The position numbers were made by a program, and so were the translations under genes. Below the pieces are notes generated by a model. That model was given only the letters and a program-made list of their open reading frames with translations, had not been told where the DNA came from and ran no database searches. DNA of 64,000 bases, taken from assembly GCF_006538345.1 (NCBI RefSeq), contig NZ_BJKL01000007.1, positions 62,001 through 126,000 of the forward strand, in the 5' to 3' direction. This DNA comes from Alteromonas sp. KUL49. Its GTDB lineage: Bacteria; Pseudomonadota; Gammaproteobacteria; Enterobacterales; Alteromonadaceae. This document shows, one piece after another, positions 29,224-37,866 of the stretch (within the stretch, counting starts at the first letter, position 1; every line of letters starts with the position of its first letter).

Positions 29224-29856
29224 TTACACAGCCTCCGCTTCAGAACCGATGATAACGGTAGCGTCATCAACGAATTGGTAAGGTGGAACAACTAGGTTCA
29301 ATGGCGCGGGAACATTTTGGAATACGCGACCTGCCATATCGAACTTAGAACCGTGACACGGACAGAAGAAACCATCTGGTACACCTTCAACGATTTCTTC
29401 GAAAGCACCGCCTTTTAGGTGCTGTGGAGAGCATCCCAGGTGAGTACAAATACCTACAAGAATGAGGTATTCCTCTTTTAATGAGCGGAAACGATTTTGA
29501 GCAAACACAGGCTGCTGTTCTGCTTCTGAGTTCGGATCTTTCAATTCGCCTTCGTGGTTGCCCAATTGCTCCAATATTTCAGGAGTACGACGCACAATCC
29601 ATACAGGTTTGCTTCGCCACATTACACGAATTAATTGTCCGGGCTCAATCCCACTGATGTCAACTTCAACATCTGCACCGGCAGCTTTCGCTTTGGCACT
29701 TGGGTTCCAGGACGCAATAAAAGGCACTGCCGCACCAACCGCACCTACACCACCAACAACCGACGTGGCAACGGTCAAGAACCGACGACGAGTGTTGTTT
29801 TCAGGCTGGTTTTCGTTGTGTGCAGATTCTGTTGCATCTACAGATACATTGCTCAT
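29224..29856 (-). CDS. petA: Rieske iron-sulfur subunit of the bc1 complex
   Basis: Start ATG at 29856 (MSNVSVD) has GGAG eight bases upstream; the earlier ATG at 29862 would be too close to it. About 210 residues. A twin-arginine-type N-terminus (NTRRRFLTVATSV) leads to a membrane helix. The 2Fe-2S ligands are in CTHLGCSP and CPCHGSKFD. It is the first gene of the petABC operon; its stop is one base before petB. Confidence 0.95.
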   Translation of the reverse strand: MSNVSVDATESAHNENQPENNTRRRFLTVATSVVGGVGAVGAAVPFIASWNPSAKAKAAGADVEVDISGIEPGQLIRVMWRSKPVWIVRRTPEILEQLGNHEGELKDPNSEAEQQPVFAQNRFRSLKEEYLILVGICTHLGCSPQHLKGGAFEEIVEGVPDGFFCPCHGSKFDMAGRVFQNVPAPLNLVVPPYQFVDDATVIIGSEAEAV

Positions 29857-30248
29857 CCACATTTCTCCAGGTTCGGATATTTATGATGCGTAAATCAGAC
29901 TTATACTGGTTTTATCGCGACTGTTTCATCGCATCATATTGGCTTGTCGTAATGCACGCTTTTTGAGCTAAAAAATCTCTCAAACGCCGCTACGAAAGTT
30001 TTCTAAATTTTCGACCGCAAATGATAAAAGAAAAGCCCTTATAAACACAAGGTTTTACTGGTATTTAAGCGATAAATTAATCTTTGAATAGCATAATCAA
30101 TTAGCGCTAGATTAGACATAAATCAACAATTTGACGATTAGACCTTCGTCAACTTACGGAAGATTAAACATATCTCATCTACATCTAAAAAGTTTCACGC
30201 ATAAAAAAACCCGGTAGAAACCGGGTTTTTGAATTGAAAACGTAAAAA
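29857..30248. other. Intergenic region petA / rpsI
   Basis: 392 bases without a credible gene. The right part (30205-30230) is the rpsI terminator. The rest, AT-rich, should carry the petABC promoter, but I could not identify clear boxes or an operator. Confidence 0.6.
30205..30230 (-). terminator. Terminator of rplM-rpsI
   Basis: AAAACCCGG (30206-30214) pairs with CCGGGTTTT (30221-30229) around TAGAAA, with a T run on the minus-strand side. Confidence 0.92.
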
Positions 30249-30641
30249 TTAACGCTTTGAGAATTGTGGACGCTTACGCGCTTTGTGTAGACCCACTTTC
30301 TTACGTTCAACGCGACGTGCATCACGAGTAACGAAGCCAGCCTTACGTAGTGCGGGGCGAAGCGCTTCGTCGTACTCCATAAGAGCACGAGTAATACCGT
30401 GACGGATTGCACCAGCTTGACCGTTAGAACCACCACCTTTAACTGTGATGTATAGGTCAAACTTTTCAGTCATTTCAACAAGTTCAAGTGGCTGACGAAC
30501 AACCATGCACTCTGTTTCACGACCAAAGTACTCATCAAGAGCGCGTTGGTTTACTTTAATGCTACCTGTGCCTGGACGTAGGAACACACGAGCAGTAGAA
30601 CTTTTGCGGCGGCCTGTGCCGTAGTATTGAGTATCTGCCAT
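30249..30641 (-). CDS. rpsI: Ribosomal protein S9
   Basis: 130 residues, full length. It opens [19 protein letters not shown] and ends in the basic tail [17 protein letters not shown], whose final Lys-Arg reaches the P-site tRNA in the 30S subunit. The segment [19 protein letters not shown] is the family core. Cotranscribed with rplM, 12 bases upstream. Confidence 0.99.
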   Translation of the reverse strand: MADTQYYGTGRRKSSTARVFLRPGTGSIKVNQRALDEYFGRETECMVVRQPLELVEMTEKFDLYITVKGGGSNGQAGAIRHGITRALMEYDEALRPALRKAGFVTRDARRVERKKVGLHKARKRPQFSKR

Positions 30642-30653
30642 GTTAGTAGCTCC

Positions 30654-31082
30654 TTAGATGTCCAAAACTTGTGGTTGCTGTGCAGTGTGCTTGTGTTCAG
30701 CACCTGCGTAAACTTTCATTTTACGGAACATTGCACGGCCTAGAGGACCTTTTGGCAACATACCTTTAACCGCTTTCTCAAGAACCATTTCTGGCTTGTG
30801 AGCAAGTAGCTTTTCAAAGTTTGTCTCTTTTAGACCACCTGGGTAACCAGAGTGCGCATAGTACATTTTGTTCTGTGCTTTACGACCAGTTACTGTAATC
30901 TTTTCTGCATTGATAACTACAATGTAGTCACCAGTATCTACGTGAGGCGTGTACTCAGCTTTATGCTTACCACGAAGACGTAGTGCGATTTCAGTAGCCA
31001 AACGGCCTAGAGTTTTGTCTGTGGCGTCAACCACATACCAGTCACGTTGTACCGTTTCTGGCTTAGCAACAAAAGTTTTCAT
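30654..31082 (-). CDS. rplM: Ribosomal protein L13
   Basis: 142 residues, standard length. Contains [39 protein letters not shown] and [19 protein letters not shown]13 is an early-assembly protein of the 50S subunit and in E. coli represses its own operon through the leader mRNA. The leader here has two clear hairpins. Confidence 0.99.
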   Translation of the reverse strand: MKTFVAKPETVQRDWYVVDATDKTLGRLATEIALRLRGKHKAEYTPHVDTGDYIVVINAEKITVTGRKAQNKMYYAHSGYPGGLKETNFEKLLAHKPEMVLEKAVKGMLPKGPLGRAMFRKMKVYAGAEHKHTAQQPQVLDI

Positions 31083-31114
31083 TTAAATTTACCCGAAAAT
31101 ATATCGTCGTTACT

Positions 31115-31197
31115 GATTTCTGAACACCAGAAATCACCTTAAAATCAACACTATGACCCCTTCGAGCCGGATGATTCTTCCACCTTCCCAAAGGTGG
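31115..31197 (-). promoter_or_regulatory. rplM leader with two hairpins
   Basis: In the 5' untranslated region of rplM two perfect stems can form: GATTTCTG/CAGAAATC (31115-31135, loop of five) and CCACCTT/AAGGTGG (31180-31197, loop of four). L13 autoregulation through its leader is known in E. coli; that these stems are the target is inference. Confidence 0.5.
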
Positions 31198-31218
31198 GCG
31201 TAACTGGGCAGGCCGCGA

Positions 31219-31224
31219 ATTATA
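31219..31224 (-). promoter_or_regulatory. -10 box of the rplM-rpsI promoter
   Basis: On the minus strand a perfect TATAAT is followed at once by the GC-rich TCGCGGCCTG, the kind of discriminator seen at stringently controlled ribosomal promoters. The -35 box is poor. A start a few bases downstream gives a leader of about 130 bases. Confidence 0.65.
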
Positions 31225-31282
31225 CAGGAATTGCCTCAAATGCGAACCCCTAATTGCGAAAAAGTGACGAGTTTTCCATCAT

Positions 31283-32104
31283 TTATTTATCGAGCGATTT
31301 GACTTGTTGCCACAGAGCTTCCATTTCGTCCAATGTCATTGTATCTAAGGTTCGGTCTTGATGGGCGGCAAGTTGTTCAACCTTGTTAAAACGAAGCGCA
31401 AATTTGTGACTCGCTTTTCTCAATGCCGAATCAGCATCCACCTTTGCATGGCGAGCTAAATTGACCATAGCAAACAGCGCATCTCCGATTTCTTCCTCTA
31501 TCGCACTTTGATCAATATCCTCTTGTACAAGCTCCTGTTGAATCTCATCGAGCTCTTCTTTCACTTTATCTAATACGGGCGCGATTTCAGGCCAGTCAAA
31601 TCCTACTTTCGCGCATGCTTTTTGGAGTTTCTGTGCATACATCAGGGCAGGTAACCCAGATGGCACGCTGTCGAGCAAATAAGATTGGTTTGCGCTTTTT
31701 TTCTTTGCCGCTTTTTCTTGTGCTTTGATTGCGTCCCATTGAGCAGACAGCTGAACTTGGTCCATACCCGACCGAGGCGCGGAAAATACGTGGGGATGAC
31801 GTCTTACGAGCTTATCACTGATAGCTTTTGCCACATCATTAAAATCAAAGTGACCAGTTTCCTCAGCAATTCTGGCATAAAAAACCACTTGAAAGAGTAA
31901 GTCGCCCAACTCGTCTCTTATCTCATCCATATCGTTGGACGCGATAGCATCTGCAACTTCGTAGGTCTCTTCAATCGTATACCGAACGAGAGAATCCATG
32001 GTTTGCTCAACATCCCAAGGACATCCCTCAGTGGGATGTCTTAGTTTTGTCATAATATCGAGAAGTCGGGCGATTTGATCGTCAGAACTGTTTGCGTTTG
32101 GCAT
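31283..32104 (-). CDS. mazG: Nucleoside triphosphate pyrophosphohydrolase MazG
   Basis: 273 residues with two tandem MazG domains. The first has HPTEGCPWDVEQTMDSL and the metal site EETYEVADAI...DELGDLLFQ; the second has EEIGDALFAMVNLARH. The enzyme hydrolyses NTPs to NMP and pyrophosphate, clearing aberrant nucleotides, and in E. coli lowers ppGpp during starvation. Its start overlaps the relA stop by about 23 bases, a coupling with a shared theme. Confidence 0.95.
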   Translation of the reverse strand: MPNANSSDDQIARLLDIMTKLRHPTEGCPWDVEQTMDSLVRYTIEETYEVADAIASNDMDEIRDELGDLLFQVVFYARIAEETGHFDFNDVAKAISDKLVRRHPHVFSAPRSGMDQVQLSAQWDAIKAQEKAAKKKSANQSYLLDSVPSGLPALMYAQKLQKACAKVGFDWPEIAPVLDKVKEELDEIQQELVQEDIDQSAIEEEIGDALFAMVNLARHAKVDADSALRKASHKFALRFNKVEQLAAHQDRTLDTMTLDEMEALWQQVKSLDK

Positions 32105-34262
32105 CAGTGACTCCCTTCAATTGACGCAAACGGGAAATGACCTTAGAAACCGATTCTAAATCTTGTACTTCAATTGAAATCGTTATCAGTGCAGTTTGTC
32201 GTTGAGTGTCACTTAAGCTGTTCACACTCAGTAATGGCACACCCTCGTTAGCCAGTACGGTGGTAATATCTCTAAGCAATCCTGTTCTGTCGTTACAGAA
32301 AATATCGATAGAGGTTTCAAAGCCGACTTTTAATGATGACGACCAATTCACTTCGATTTGGCGTTCTGGATGCTGAACAAGGAGATGTTGCAATTGATCA
32401 CAGCTTTCCTTGTGTACACTCACTCCACGCCCTTGGGTGATATACCCCATGATGTTGTCACCAGGCACAGGTTTACAGCAATTCGCCAATTGACTCATTA
32501 AATGACCAACGCCCTGCACTACAACAGCGTCTTTTTTGCCTTTTCCTGCTGCTTCTTTTCGCGTCCTGACACGTGGGCTAATCTCAGGCTCTTCTTTTGG
32601 CGTGATTAAATGGTGCAGGAAATTCACCACTTGCATGACTCTTACATCACCCGCACCTAGCGCTGTATAAAGATCGTCTTGAGATTGAACATTAAAACGC
32701 TCCCACACCTCCTTCGGTACTTTGGTAGATAAACTCGCTCGCTGAAGTTCCCTCTCTAAAAGCTCTTTACCCGCAACCAAGTTCTTGTCCCGGTCTTGCT
32801 TCTTAAAGAAGGAGTGAATGGTGGCTCTAGCTCGGTTCGAATGCACATATCCTAGACCTGGGTGCATCCAATCTCGGCTTGGGTTAAGCGCCTTTCCTGT
32901 GAGAATTTCTACTTGGTCACCGCTTTGGAGTTGATAGGTAAAAGGTACAATGCGCCCATTGACCTTTGCGCCGATACAGCGGTGCCCCACATTGCTATGA
33001 ATGTAATAAGCAAAGTCGAGTGGAGTAGCGCCTTGAGGCAAATCGATAACATCGCCATTGGGTGTAAATACATAAACTCTGTCATCGAAGACTTGGCTGC
33101 GCAGTTCCTCAACTAAGTCACCAGACTCTGCAACTTCCTCTTGCCACTGCAAAATACGGCGAAGCCAATTGATACGTTCATCATACCCCGACTGTTTACC
33201 TGTTGAGCCCTCTTTGTATTTCCAATGTGCGGCAACGCCTAACTCTGCATCTTGGTGCATCTGCTGAGTACGTATTTGTATTTCTACCGGCTTGCCTTCT
33301 GGGCCGACAATTATGGTATGAATTGACTGATAACCATTAGCTTTGGGCGTTGCGACGTAGTCGTCAAACTCACTCGGCAAATGACGAAAATGCGCGTGTA
33401 CCGTACCTAGCGCTGCATAGCAGTCTTGCAACCGTTCAGCAATGATTCTTACGGCGCGAATGTCAAAGAGCTGATCAAAAGTAAGATGCTTTTTCTGCAT
33501 CTTTTTCCAAATGCTAAAAATATGTTTTGGACGGCCGTACACTTCTGCTTTAATTCGCTCATCGTTCAACAACGACTGCAAGTCACCCACAATAGCGTCG
33601 ATGTACTCAGCGCGCGCCTTGCGCTTACCGTCGAGCTGTTTAGCGATTTGTTTGTACGTATCAGGGTGTAAGTATCGAAATGCGAGATCTTCCAGTTCCC
33701 ATTTTAGCTGACCTATCCCTAAGCGATTAGCCAACGGCGCGTATATGGTGGCGCACTCTCTTGCGACCATAACTCGCGTTTCTTCATCGGCTTTTTTGAC
33801 TTGTTGCAAGGCACAAATACGCTCTGCCATTTTAATGACAACGGCACGAACGTCTTCCACCATTGCCAGCAACATTCTTCGAATACTGTCTATGTGTTGC
33901 TCGTCTGATTTTTCACCAAACGTACTATCGGAAATTTTACGAGAATGTAGTGTTTTAATGGCATCCATACGCCTTACACCAACGACAATATCTTTAACCT
34001 CAGTACCAAACTCTTTTTCGATATCATCATCAGATAAGGTGTGCTGTTCACAATAAGGGAAAATAAGCGCGGATTGGAGTGTCACGTCATCCATATTGAG
34101 CTGGCACAAAATCTCGACCATTTCTTGCCCAATGAGTAACCTCTCTGGGATTTCTGAAACACTGCGCAACTTGTCTTTTGTTTCTTCGGACAGTTCAAGA
34201 CTATCTAACCACTTCTCAAAAGAAGGGCGATCTGACTCGTGAACTTTTCTTGTCGATACCAT
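32082..34262 (-). CDS. relA: (p)ppGpp synthetase RelA
   Basis: 726 residues. The N-terminal pseudo-hydrolase region lacks the HD pair (FPYCEQHTLSDDDIEKEFG where bifunctional SpoT has it), so this is the synthetase-only RelA. Synthetase domain about 240-370 (YGRPKHIFSIWKKMQKK, DIRAVRII, GYQSIHT), TGS about 405-465 (VFTPNGDVIDLPQGATPLDF), then the zinc-finger-like region with NCCKPVPGD and a C-terminal ACT domain. It makes ppGpp when uncharged tRNA enters the ribosome. Confidence 0.97.
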   Translation of the reverse strand: MVSTRKVHESDRPSFEKWLDSLELSEETKDKLRSVSEIPERLLIGQEMVEILCQLNMDDVTLQSALIFPYCEQHTLSDDDIEKEFGTEVKDIVVGVRRMDAIKTLHSRKISDSTFGEKSDEQHIDSIRRMLLAMVEDVRAVVIKMAERICALQQVKKADEETRVMVARECATIYAPLANRLGIGQLKWELEDLAFRYLHPDTYKQIAKQLDGKRKARAEYIDAIVGDLQSLLNDERIKAEVYGRPKHIFSIWKKMQKKHLTFDQLFDIRAVRIIAERLQDCYAALGTVHAHFRHLPSEFDDYVATPKANGYQSIHTIIVGPEGKPVEIQIRTQQMHQDAELGVAAHWKYKEGSTGKQSGYDERINWLRRILQWQEEVAESGDLVEELRSQVFDDRVYVFTPNGDVIDLPQGATPLDFAYYIHSNVGHRCIGAKVNGRIVPFTYQLQSGDQVEILTGKALNPSRDWMHPGLGYVHSNRARATIHSFFKKQDRDKNLVAGKELLERELQRASLSTKVPKEVWERFNVQSQDDLYTALGAGDVRVMQVVNFLHHLITPKEEPEISPRVRTRKEAAGKGKKDAVVVQGVGHLMSQLANCCKPVPGDNIMGYITQGRGVSVHKESCDQLQHLLVQHPERQIEVNWSSSLKVGFETSIDIFCNDRTGLLRDITTVLANEGVPLLSVNSLSDTQRQTALITISIEVQDLESVSKVISRLRQLKGVTDAKRKQF

Positions 34263-34286
34263 GTTATTACAACTCGTGTTGTTTTC

Positions 34287-35633
34287 TTAACGTGTAAACA
34301 GCGCCATCATTTCCATATGATGGGTGAATGGAAACATTTCAACAGCCTTGATAGATTTTACCCGGTAGCCACCGTCTATCAACACTTTTGCGTCTCGCGT
34401 AAAAGTACTCGGGTTGCAAGAAATATACACGACTAATGGCGTTTTCGCTTCACACAGAACGTGGCATACGGTCAAAGCGCCTTCGCGAGAGGGATCCAAC
34501 AGTACTTTGTCAAAGCTTTGATGCAACATTTGTGTAACGCTATCCGTATCAGCAAGGTCAGTATGATGCCATTCAATATTCTTGATGCCCTGTTCCAGTG
34601 CGTTTTTCTCACCAAGGACGACCATATCAGCAACGCCCTCCACGGCTTGAACTCTAGCCCCTGTCGAGGCGATAGGCAGAGTAAAGTTCCCCAGACCGCA
34701 AAACCAATCGGCAATGTAGTCATCGACAGATGGAGCGAGCCAATCCAGTGCTTGCTCTACCATTTTCCGATTAACCTCAGGATTTACCTGTACAAAACTA
34801 TTTGGCTGCGGTTTTAAGATTAAGTCATTTGCGATGGATACGGTAAGCTGACCGTGAGTATATAAGTCATCGAGCGTACCATCGCTGTGTTCAATAACCA
34901 TGTTAATCGCATTAGCTTCTGCGAAAGCTTTAAACAAGCTAAATAGTTGGTTTGACGGTGTTTTTGTTAGCTTAACGGATACCTGAACTAGCTCTTCACC
35001 TGCCAGTAGACCTATATGACCGATAAACTTAGCCAGTTTGTTTTTATTAATGAGTGTTTTCAGCGGTGTAATTAGTACGGACAACTCAGGTAACAATACC
35101 GGGCAATGATTTATATCTACCACAGCGCTGTGCTGTTGTTGCCTGAATCCTATTTTGATCTTATCTGCATTTCTGGCATCTACGGCAAGGCGTGCCTTTC
35201 TTCTATAGTGAGGGCGACTTCCTGACAACGGAGGCTCCCAGCACTCCTCATCAATGTTGAGTGTCCGGCTCAGCATAGTTTTTAAAGCTTGCTCTCGCAT
35301 TGCTAATGCAGCATCAGCACCAATATGCTGAAGATGGCACCCACCACACACATTGGCGTATTCACAGAAAGGCGTTACACGATACTCAGAGCGTTGAGTT
35401 ATATTTTTTGCTCGTCCTATAAAGGTATGCTTTTTTTTGCTATCAATGGCCACATGACAAGCCTCACCGGGCAGTGCACCATCTACAAAATACATTGCCT
35501 TACCTTTGACAACGCCTTTGCCTTGCCAATCTAAATCATCAATAACGACTGATTGACCACTGAGTCCCTTGCCACTCTTAGAAGATTTACCCGCAGATAC
35601 CTTACCTTTTGCAGGCTTATAAAAACTTACCAT
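34287..35633 (-). CDS. rlmD: 23S rRNA (uracil-1939-C5) methyltransferase RlmD
   Basis: 448 residues. N-terminal TRAM domain (about 28-85), the 4Fe-4S cysteines in FCEYANVCGGCHLQH plus HCPVLLP, and the SAM-binding domain with DWFCGLGNFTLPIA. The catalytic region shows LLDPSREGAL and YISCNPSTFTRD with the nucleophilic cysteine. It methylates U1939 of 23S rRNA. A Lys/Ser-rich N-terminal tail of about 27 residues precedes TRAM. It is 24 bases upstream of relA, so probably in the same transcript, as in E. coli. Confidence 0.96.
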   Translation of the reverse strand: MVSFYKPAKGKVSAGKSSKSGKGLSGQSVVIDDLDWQGKGVVKGKAMYFVDGALPGEACHVAIDSKKKHTFIGRAKNITQRSEYRVTPFCEYANVCGGCHLQHIGADAALAMREQALKTMLSRTLNIDEECWEPPLSGSRPHYRRKARLAVDARNADKIKIGFRQQQHSAVVDINHCPVLLPELSVLITPLKTLINKNKLAKFIGHIGLLAGEELVQVSVKLTKTPSNQLFSLFKAFAEANAINMVIEHSDGTLDDLYTHGQLTVSIANDLILKPQPNSFVQVNPEVNRKMVEQALDWLAPSVDDYIADWFCGLGNFTLPIASTGARVQAVEGVADMVVLGEKNALEQGIKNIEWHHTDLADTDSVTQMLHQSFDKVLLDPSREGALTVCHVLCEAKTPLVVYISCNPSTFTRDAKVLIDGGYRVKSIKAVEMFPFTHHMEMMALFTR

Positions 35634-35657
35634 TTACACACACCTTGGTATGACAGG

Positions 35658-36041
35658 TTAATTGGATGCCTCAAGCACAACGGTAGCTACTGCGTAATGG
35701 CACTCGTCAGACAAACTAATAAAACTGGAGGTGATGCCTCGCTGAACAAACAAAGTTTCTGCAAAACCGCTCACTTGCAAATGTGGTGCACCATTTTCAT
35801 CGTTAACAACTTCAAAATGCTGCCAGCTCACCCCATTACCAATGCCTGTTCCCAACGCTTTTACAGCAGCTTCTTTGGCAGCAAAGCGTTTGGCCAAGAA
35901 TTGCAGAGGATTATTGTGTGCTTGATAACGCACAAACTCAGTGTCTGTTAGTACACGGCGAGCGAGCTTGTCTTGAATGCCCGGCTTGGTGTTCAAGCGG
36001 GCAATCTCGACAATATCTGTCCCTAAACCTACTATCGCCAC
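35658..36041 (-). CDS. acpS: Holo-[acyl-carrier-protein] synthase AcpS
   Basis: 127 residues from GTG 36041, which has AAGGAG seven bases upstream. Metal-binding Asp in VGLGTDIVEIAR (Asp8) and Glu in RFAAKEAAVKALGTGIG. It transfers 4'-phosphopantetheine from CoA to apo-ACP for fatty acid synthesis. Follows pdxJ after 15 bases in the recO-pdxJ-acpS run. Confidence 0.96.
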   Translation of the reverse strand: MAIVGLGTDIVEIARLNTKPGIQDKLARRVLTDTEFVRYQAHNNPLQFLAKRFAAKEAAVKALGTGIGNGVSWQHFEVVNDENGAPHLQVSGFAETLFVQRGITSSFISLSDECHYAVATVVLEASN

Positions 36042-36056
36042 GTATCACTCCTTTGA

Positions 36057-36794
36057 CTATATGCCCTGACGTGCTTCAAGCATTAGCCGACGCATGTCAG
36101 CTACCGCTGTGTGCAATCCATCGAAAGCTGCACGAGCAATAATCGCGTGGCCAATATTAAGCTCAATGATTTGCTCAATAGCCGCTATCGGCTTCACATT
36201 ATGATAGTGTAAACCATGCCCTGCATTCACTTTCAAACCTAAGCTGTGGGCGTACTCGATACCTGCTTTTAAGCGCTCAAGCTCTTCTAGCGCCTGATGC
36301 TCGCTTGTAGCTTCGGCGTATTGACCAGTGTGAATTTCAATGTAAGGCGCTTTACATGCCACAGCCGCATCGATTTGCGCCTTGTCCGCATCGATAAACA
36401 ATGACACTTGAATATCACTCTTGGCTAAACGTTCACAGGCGCGCTTCATTTGCGCCAAGTTACCCGCGACATCAAGCCCGCCTTCAGTGGTCAATTCTTC
36501 ACGTTTTTCAGGCACCAGACAGCAAAATGTTGGTTTGATTTTTTCGGCAATGGCAAGCATTTCATCGGTCACCGCCATTTCTAAATTCAGACGCGTATTG
36601 ATAGTCTGTGCCAGCAACTCAACATCGCGATCTTTAATGTGTCTGCGATCTTCGCGTAAATGGACGGTAATGCCGTCAGCACCTGCGCGCTCGGCGATAT
36701 CAGCAGCATGCACAGGGTCGGGGTAGTGAGTTCCCCTTGCATTGCGCAATGTCGCTATATGGTCGATATTCACGCCAAGTAATACTGCACTCAT
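36057..36794 (-). CDS. pdxJ: Pyridoxine 5'-phosphate synthase PdxJ
   Basis: 245 residues, a TIM barrel. Conserved [18 protein letters not shown] at the start, [27 protein letters not shown] and the C-terminal [11 protein letters not shown] phosphate site. It joins 3-amino-1-phosphohydroxyacetone with deoxyxylulose-5-phosphate to make PNP. PdxA, which makes one substrate, is also in the window at 46221. Confidence 0.97.
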   Translation of the reverse strand: MSAVLLGVNIDHIATLRNARGTHYPDPVHAADIAERAGADGITVHLREDRRHIKDRDVELLAQTINTRLNLEMAVTDEMLAIAEKIKPTFCCLVPEKREELTTEGGLDVAGNLAQMKRACERLAKSDIQVSLFIDADKAQIDAAVACKAPYIEIHTGQYAEATSEHQALEELERLKAGIEYAHSLGLKVNAGHGLHYHNVKPIAAIEQIIELNIGHAIIARAAFDGLHTAVADMRRLMLEARQGI

Positions 36795-36882
36795 AAATAA
36801 AACATCCTACAAAATAGATTTAGATAGTGTATCAAAAAATAATATTCGATGGGCGATAAGGTCGAATTCTATCGACTCACGG

Positions 36883-37578
36883 CTAGGAGAAAAGCTCCCG
36901 ACTTTTGAGCGGTTTGTTACCAATTAATGGCGCAAGTAATAGCCTAACTAATACCTTTGCTACTTTTTTGGTCTGCACGTCAGTTTCACCGTTCGCCAAC
37001 GCCATTAGCATACGTCCAGGAAAGGGTTGCAGTTTACTCATTCCAGAATGATATTCGGTAAACCCTAATTCAGGAATCAACACATAATTGCACTGTTCGT
37101 TGATAGGCAAACCGCTTTGTGCGTCGGTAGAAAAATCTGGCAATACACCCAGCTCGTCGAACAAACAAAATTCAAATTGTCGAAGTACCCACTCTATATC
37201 GTCACCAGTGAGCAGTGATTGCAGTGCACTCTGGTACGCATGAAAAACACTGTCTGATGCCATACCAGTGGGCAGTAATCGCGTAACAAGTTCATTTAAA
37301 TACATGGCGCAAAACATGGGTTTACCCACCAGCATCAAAGTGGGGCCAGCGCTTTCAACTTTTCTCAAACTTTGCAGTTCACCCTTGCCAGCAAAGCTGG
37401 CGGTTAAGGGTTGAAAGGGTTGGAGTAAACTCTTTTTATCTGACTTGCTATTTTTTACCCCTCGCGCCACCGCGCGAATACAGCCTAACTCTAGGGTAAA
37501 AAAGTCGACCAAATAACTGGTCTCGCGATAGGGTCGTCTGTGAAGCACGTAGCCGAGGTAGCTATTGTCAGACTTCAT
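36883..37578 (-). CDS. recO: DNA repair protein RecO
   Basis: 231 residues. N-terminal OB fold (YVLHRRPYRETSYLVDFFTLELG, then VARGVKNSKS) and a helical C-terminal domain. No zinc-finger cysteines are evident, as in E. coli RecO. It loads RecA on SSB-coated DNA with RecR. Normally era precedes recO; here a small uncharacterised gene and recJ do instead, joining two recFOR-pathway genes. Confidence 0.94.
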   Translation of the reverse strand: MKSDNSYLGYVLHRRPYRETSYLVDFFTLELGCIRAVARGVKNSKSDKKSLLQPFQPLTASFAGKGELQSLRKVESAGPTLMLVGKPMFCAMYLNELVTRLLPTGMASDSVFHAYQSALQSLLTGDDIEWVLRQFEFCLFDELGVLPDFSTDAQSGLPINEQCNYVLIPELGFTEYHSGMSKLQPFPGRMLMALANGETDVQTKKVAKVLVRLLLAPLIGNKPLKSRELFS

Positions 37579-37587
37579 AGCACTCTC

Positions 37588-37866
37588 TTAGGCTCGCTTG
37601 ATTCGAACCACTTTCATGGTCTCAAACTCTATGCCCGCCACGTCTTCCACGTGACGATAATAGGTAAGATTAACACGGGCGCCCTGCAGACTTTGATATC
37701 TTTGTTTTCGTTTGTAAACAAAGGGCACGTTTATATCTTCCAGCATCAAGGTATGGCGAACCCAGTCTCCCTCGTCCCGTTGAACGTGAGATACTACTTT
37801 TACATTATCCGATTGATTCAACTGTTGATGCTTATTGAGTAAAACACTGCGTTCGTCTTTAGGCAT
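37588..37866 (-). CDS. Uncharacterised 92-residue protein between recJ and recO
   Basis: The start at ATG 37866 overlaps the recJ stop by eight bases, and the gene ends nine bases before recO, so translation is likely coupled. The product is soluble, basic and strand-rich, with WVRHTLMLEDINVPFVYKRK and a C-terminal FETMKVVRIKRA; no signal peptide or helix of membrane type. The pattern suggests a small beta-barrel-like domain, but I do not recognise a family. Its tight packing between recJ and recO hints at a DNA-repair link by context only. Confidence 0.75.
   Translation of the reverse strand: MPKDERSVLLNKHQQLNQSDNVKVVSHVQRDEGDWVRHTLMLEDINVPFVYKRKQRYQSLQGARVNLTYYRHVEDVAGIEFETMKVVRIKRA

Noticed and set aside
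35553..35951. 132-codon plus-strand frame over acpS and rlmD
   Set aside because: It is antisense to two clearly real genes and shows no protein-like features.
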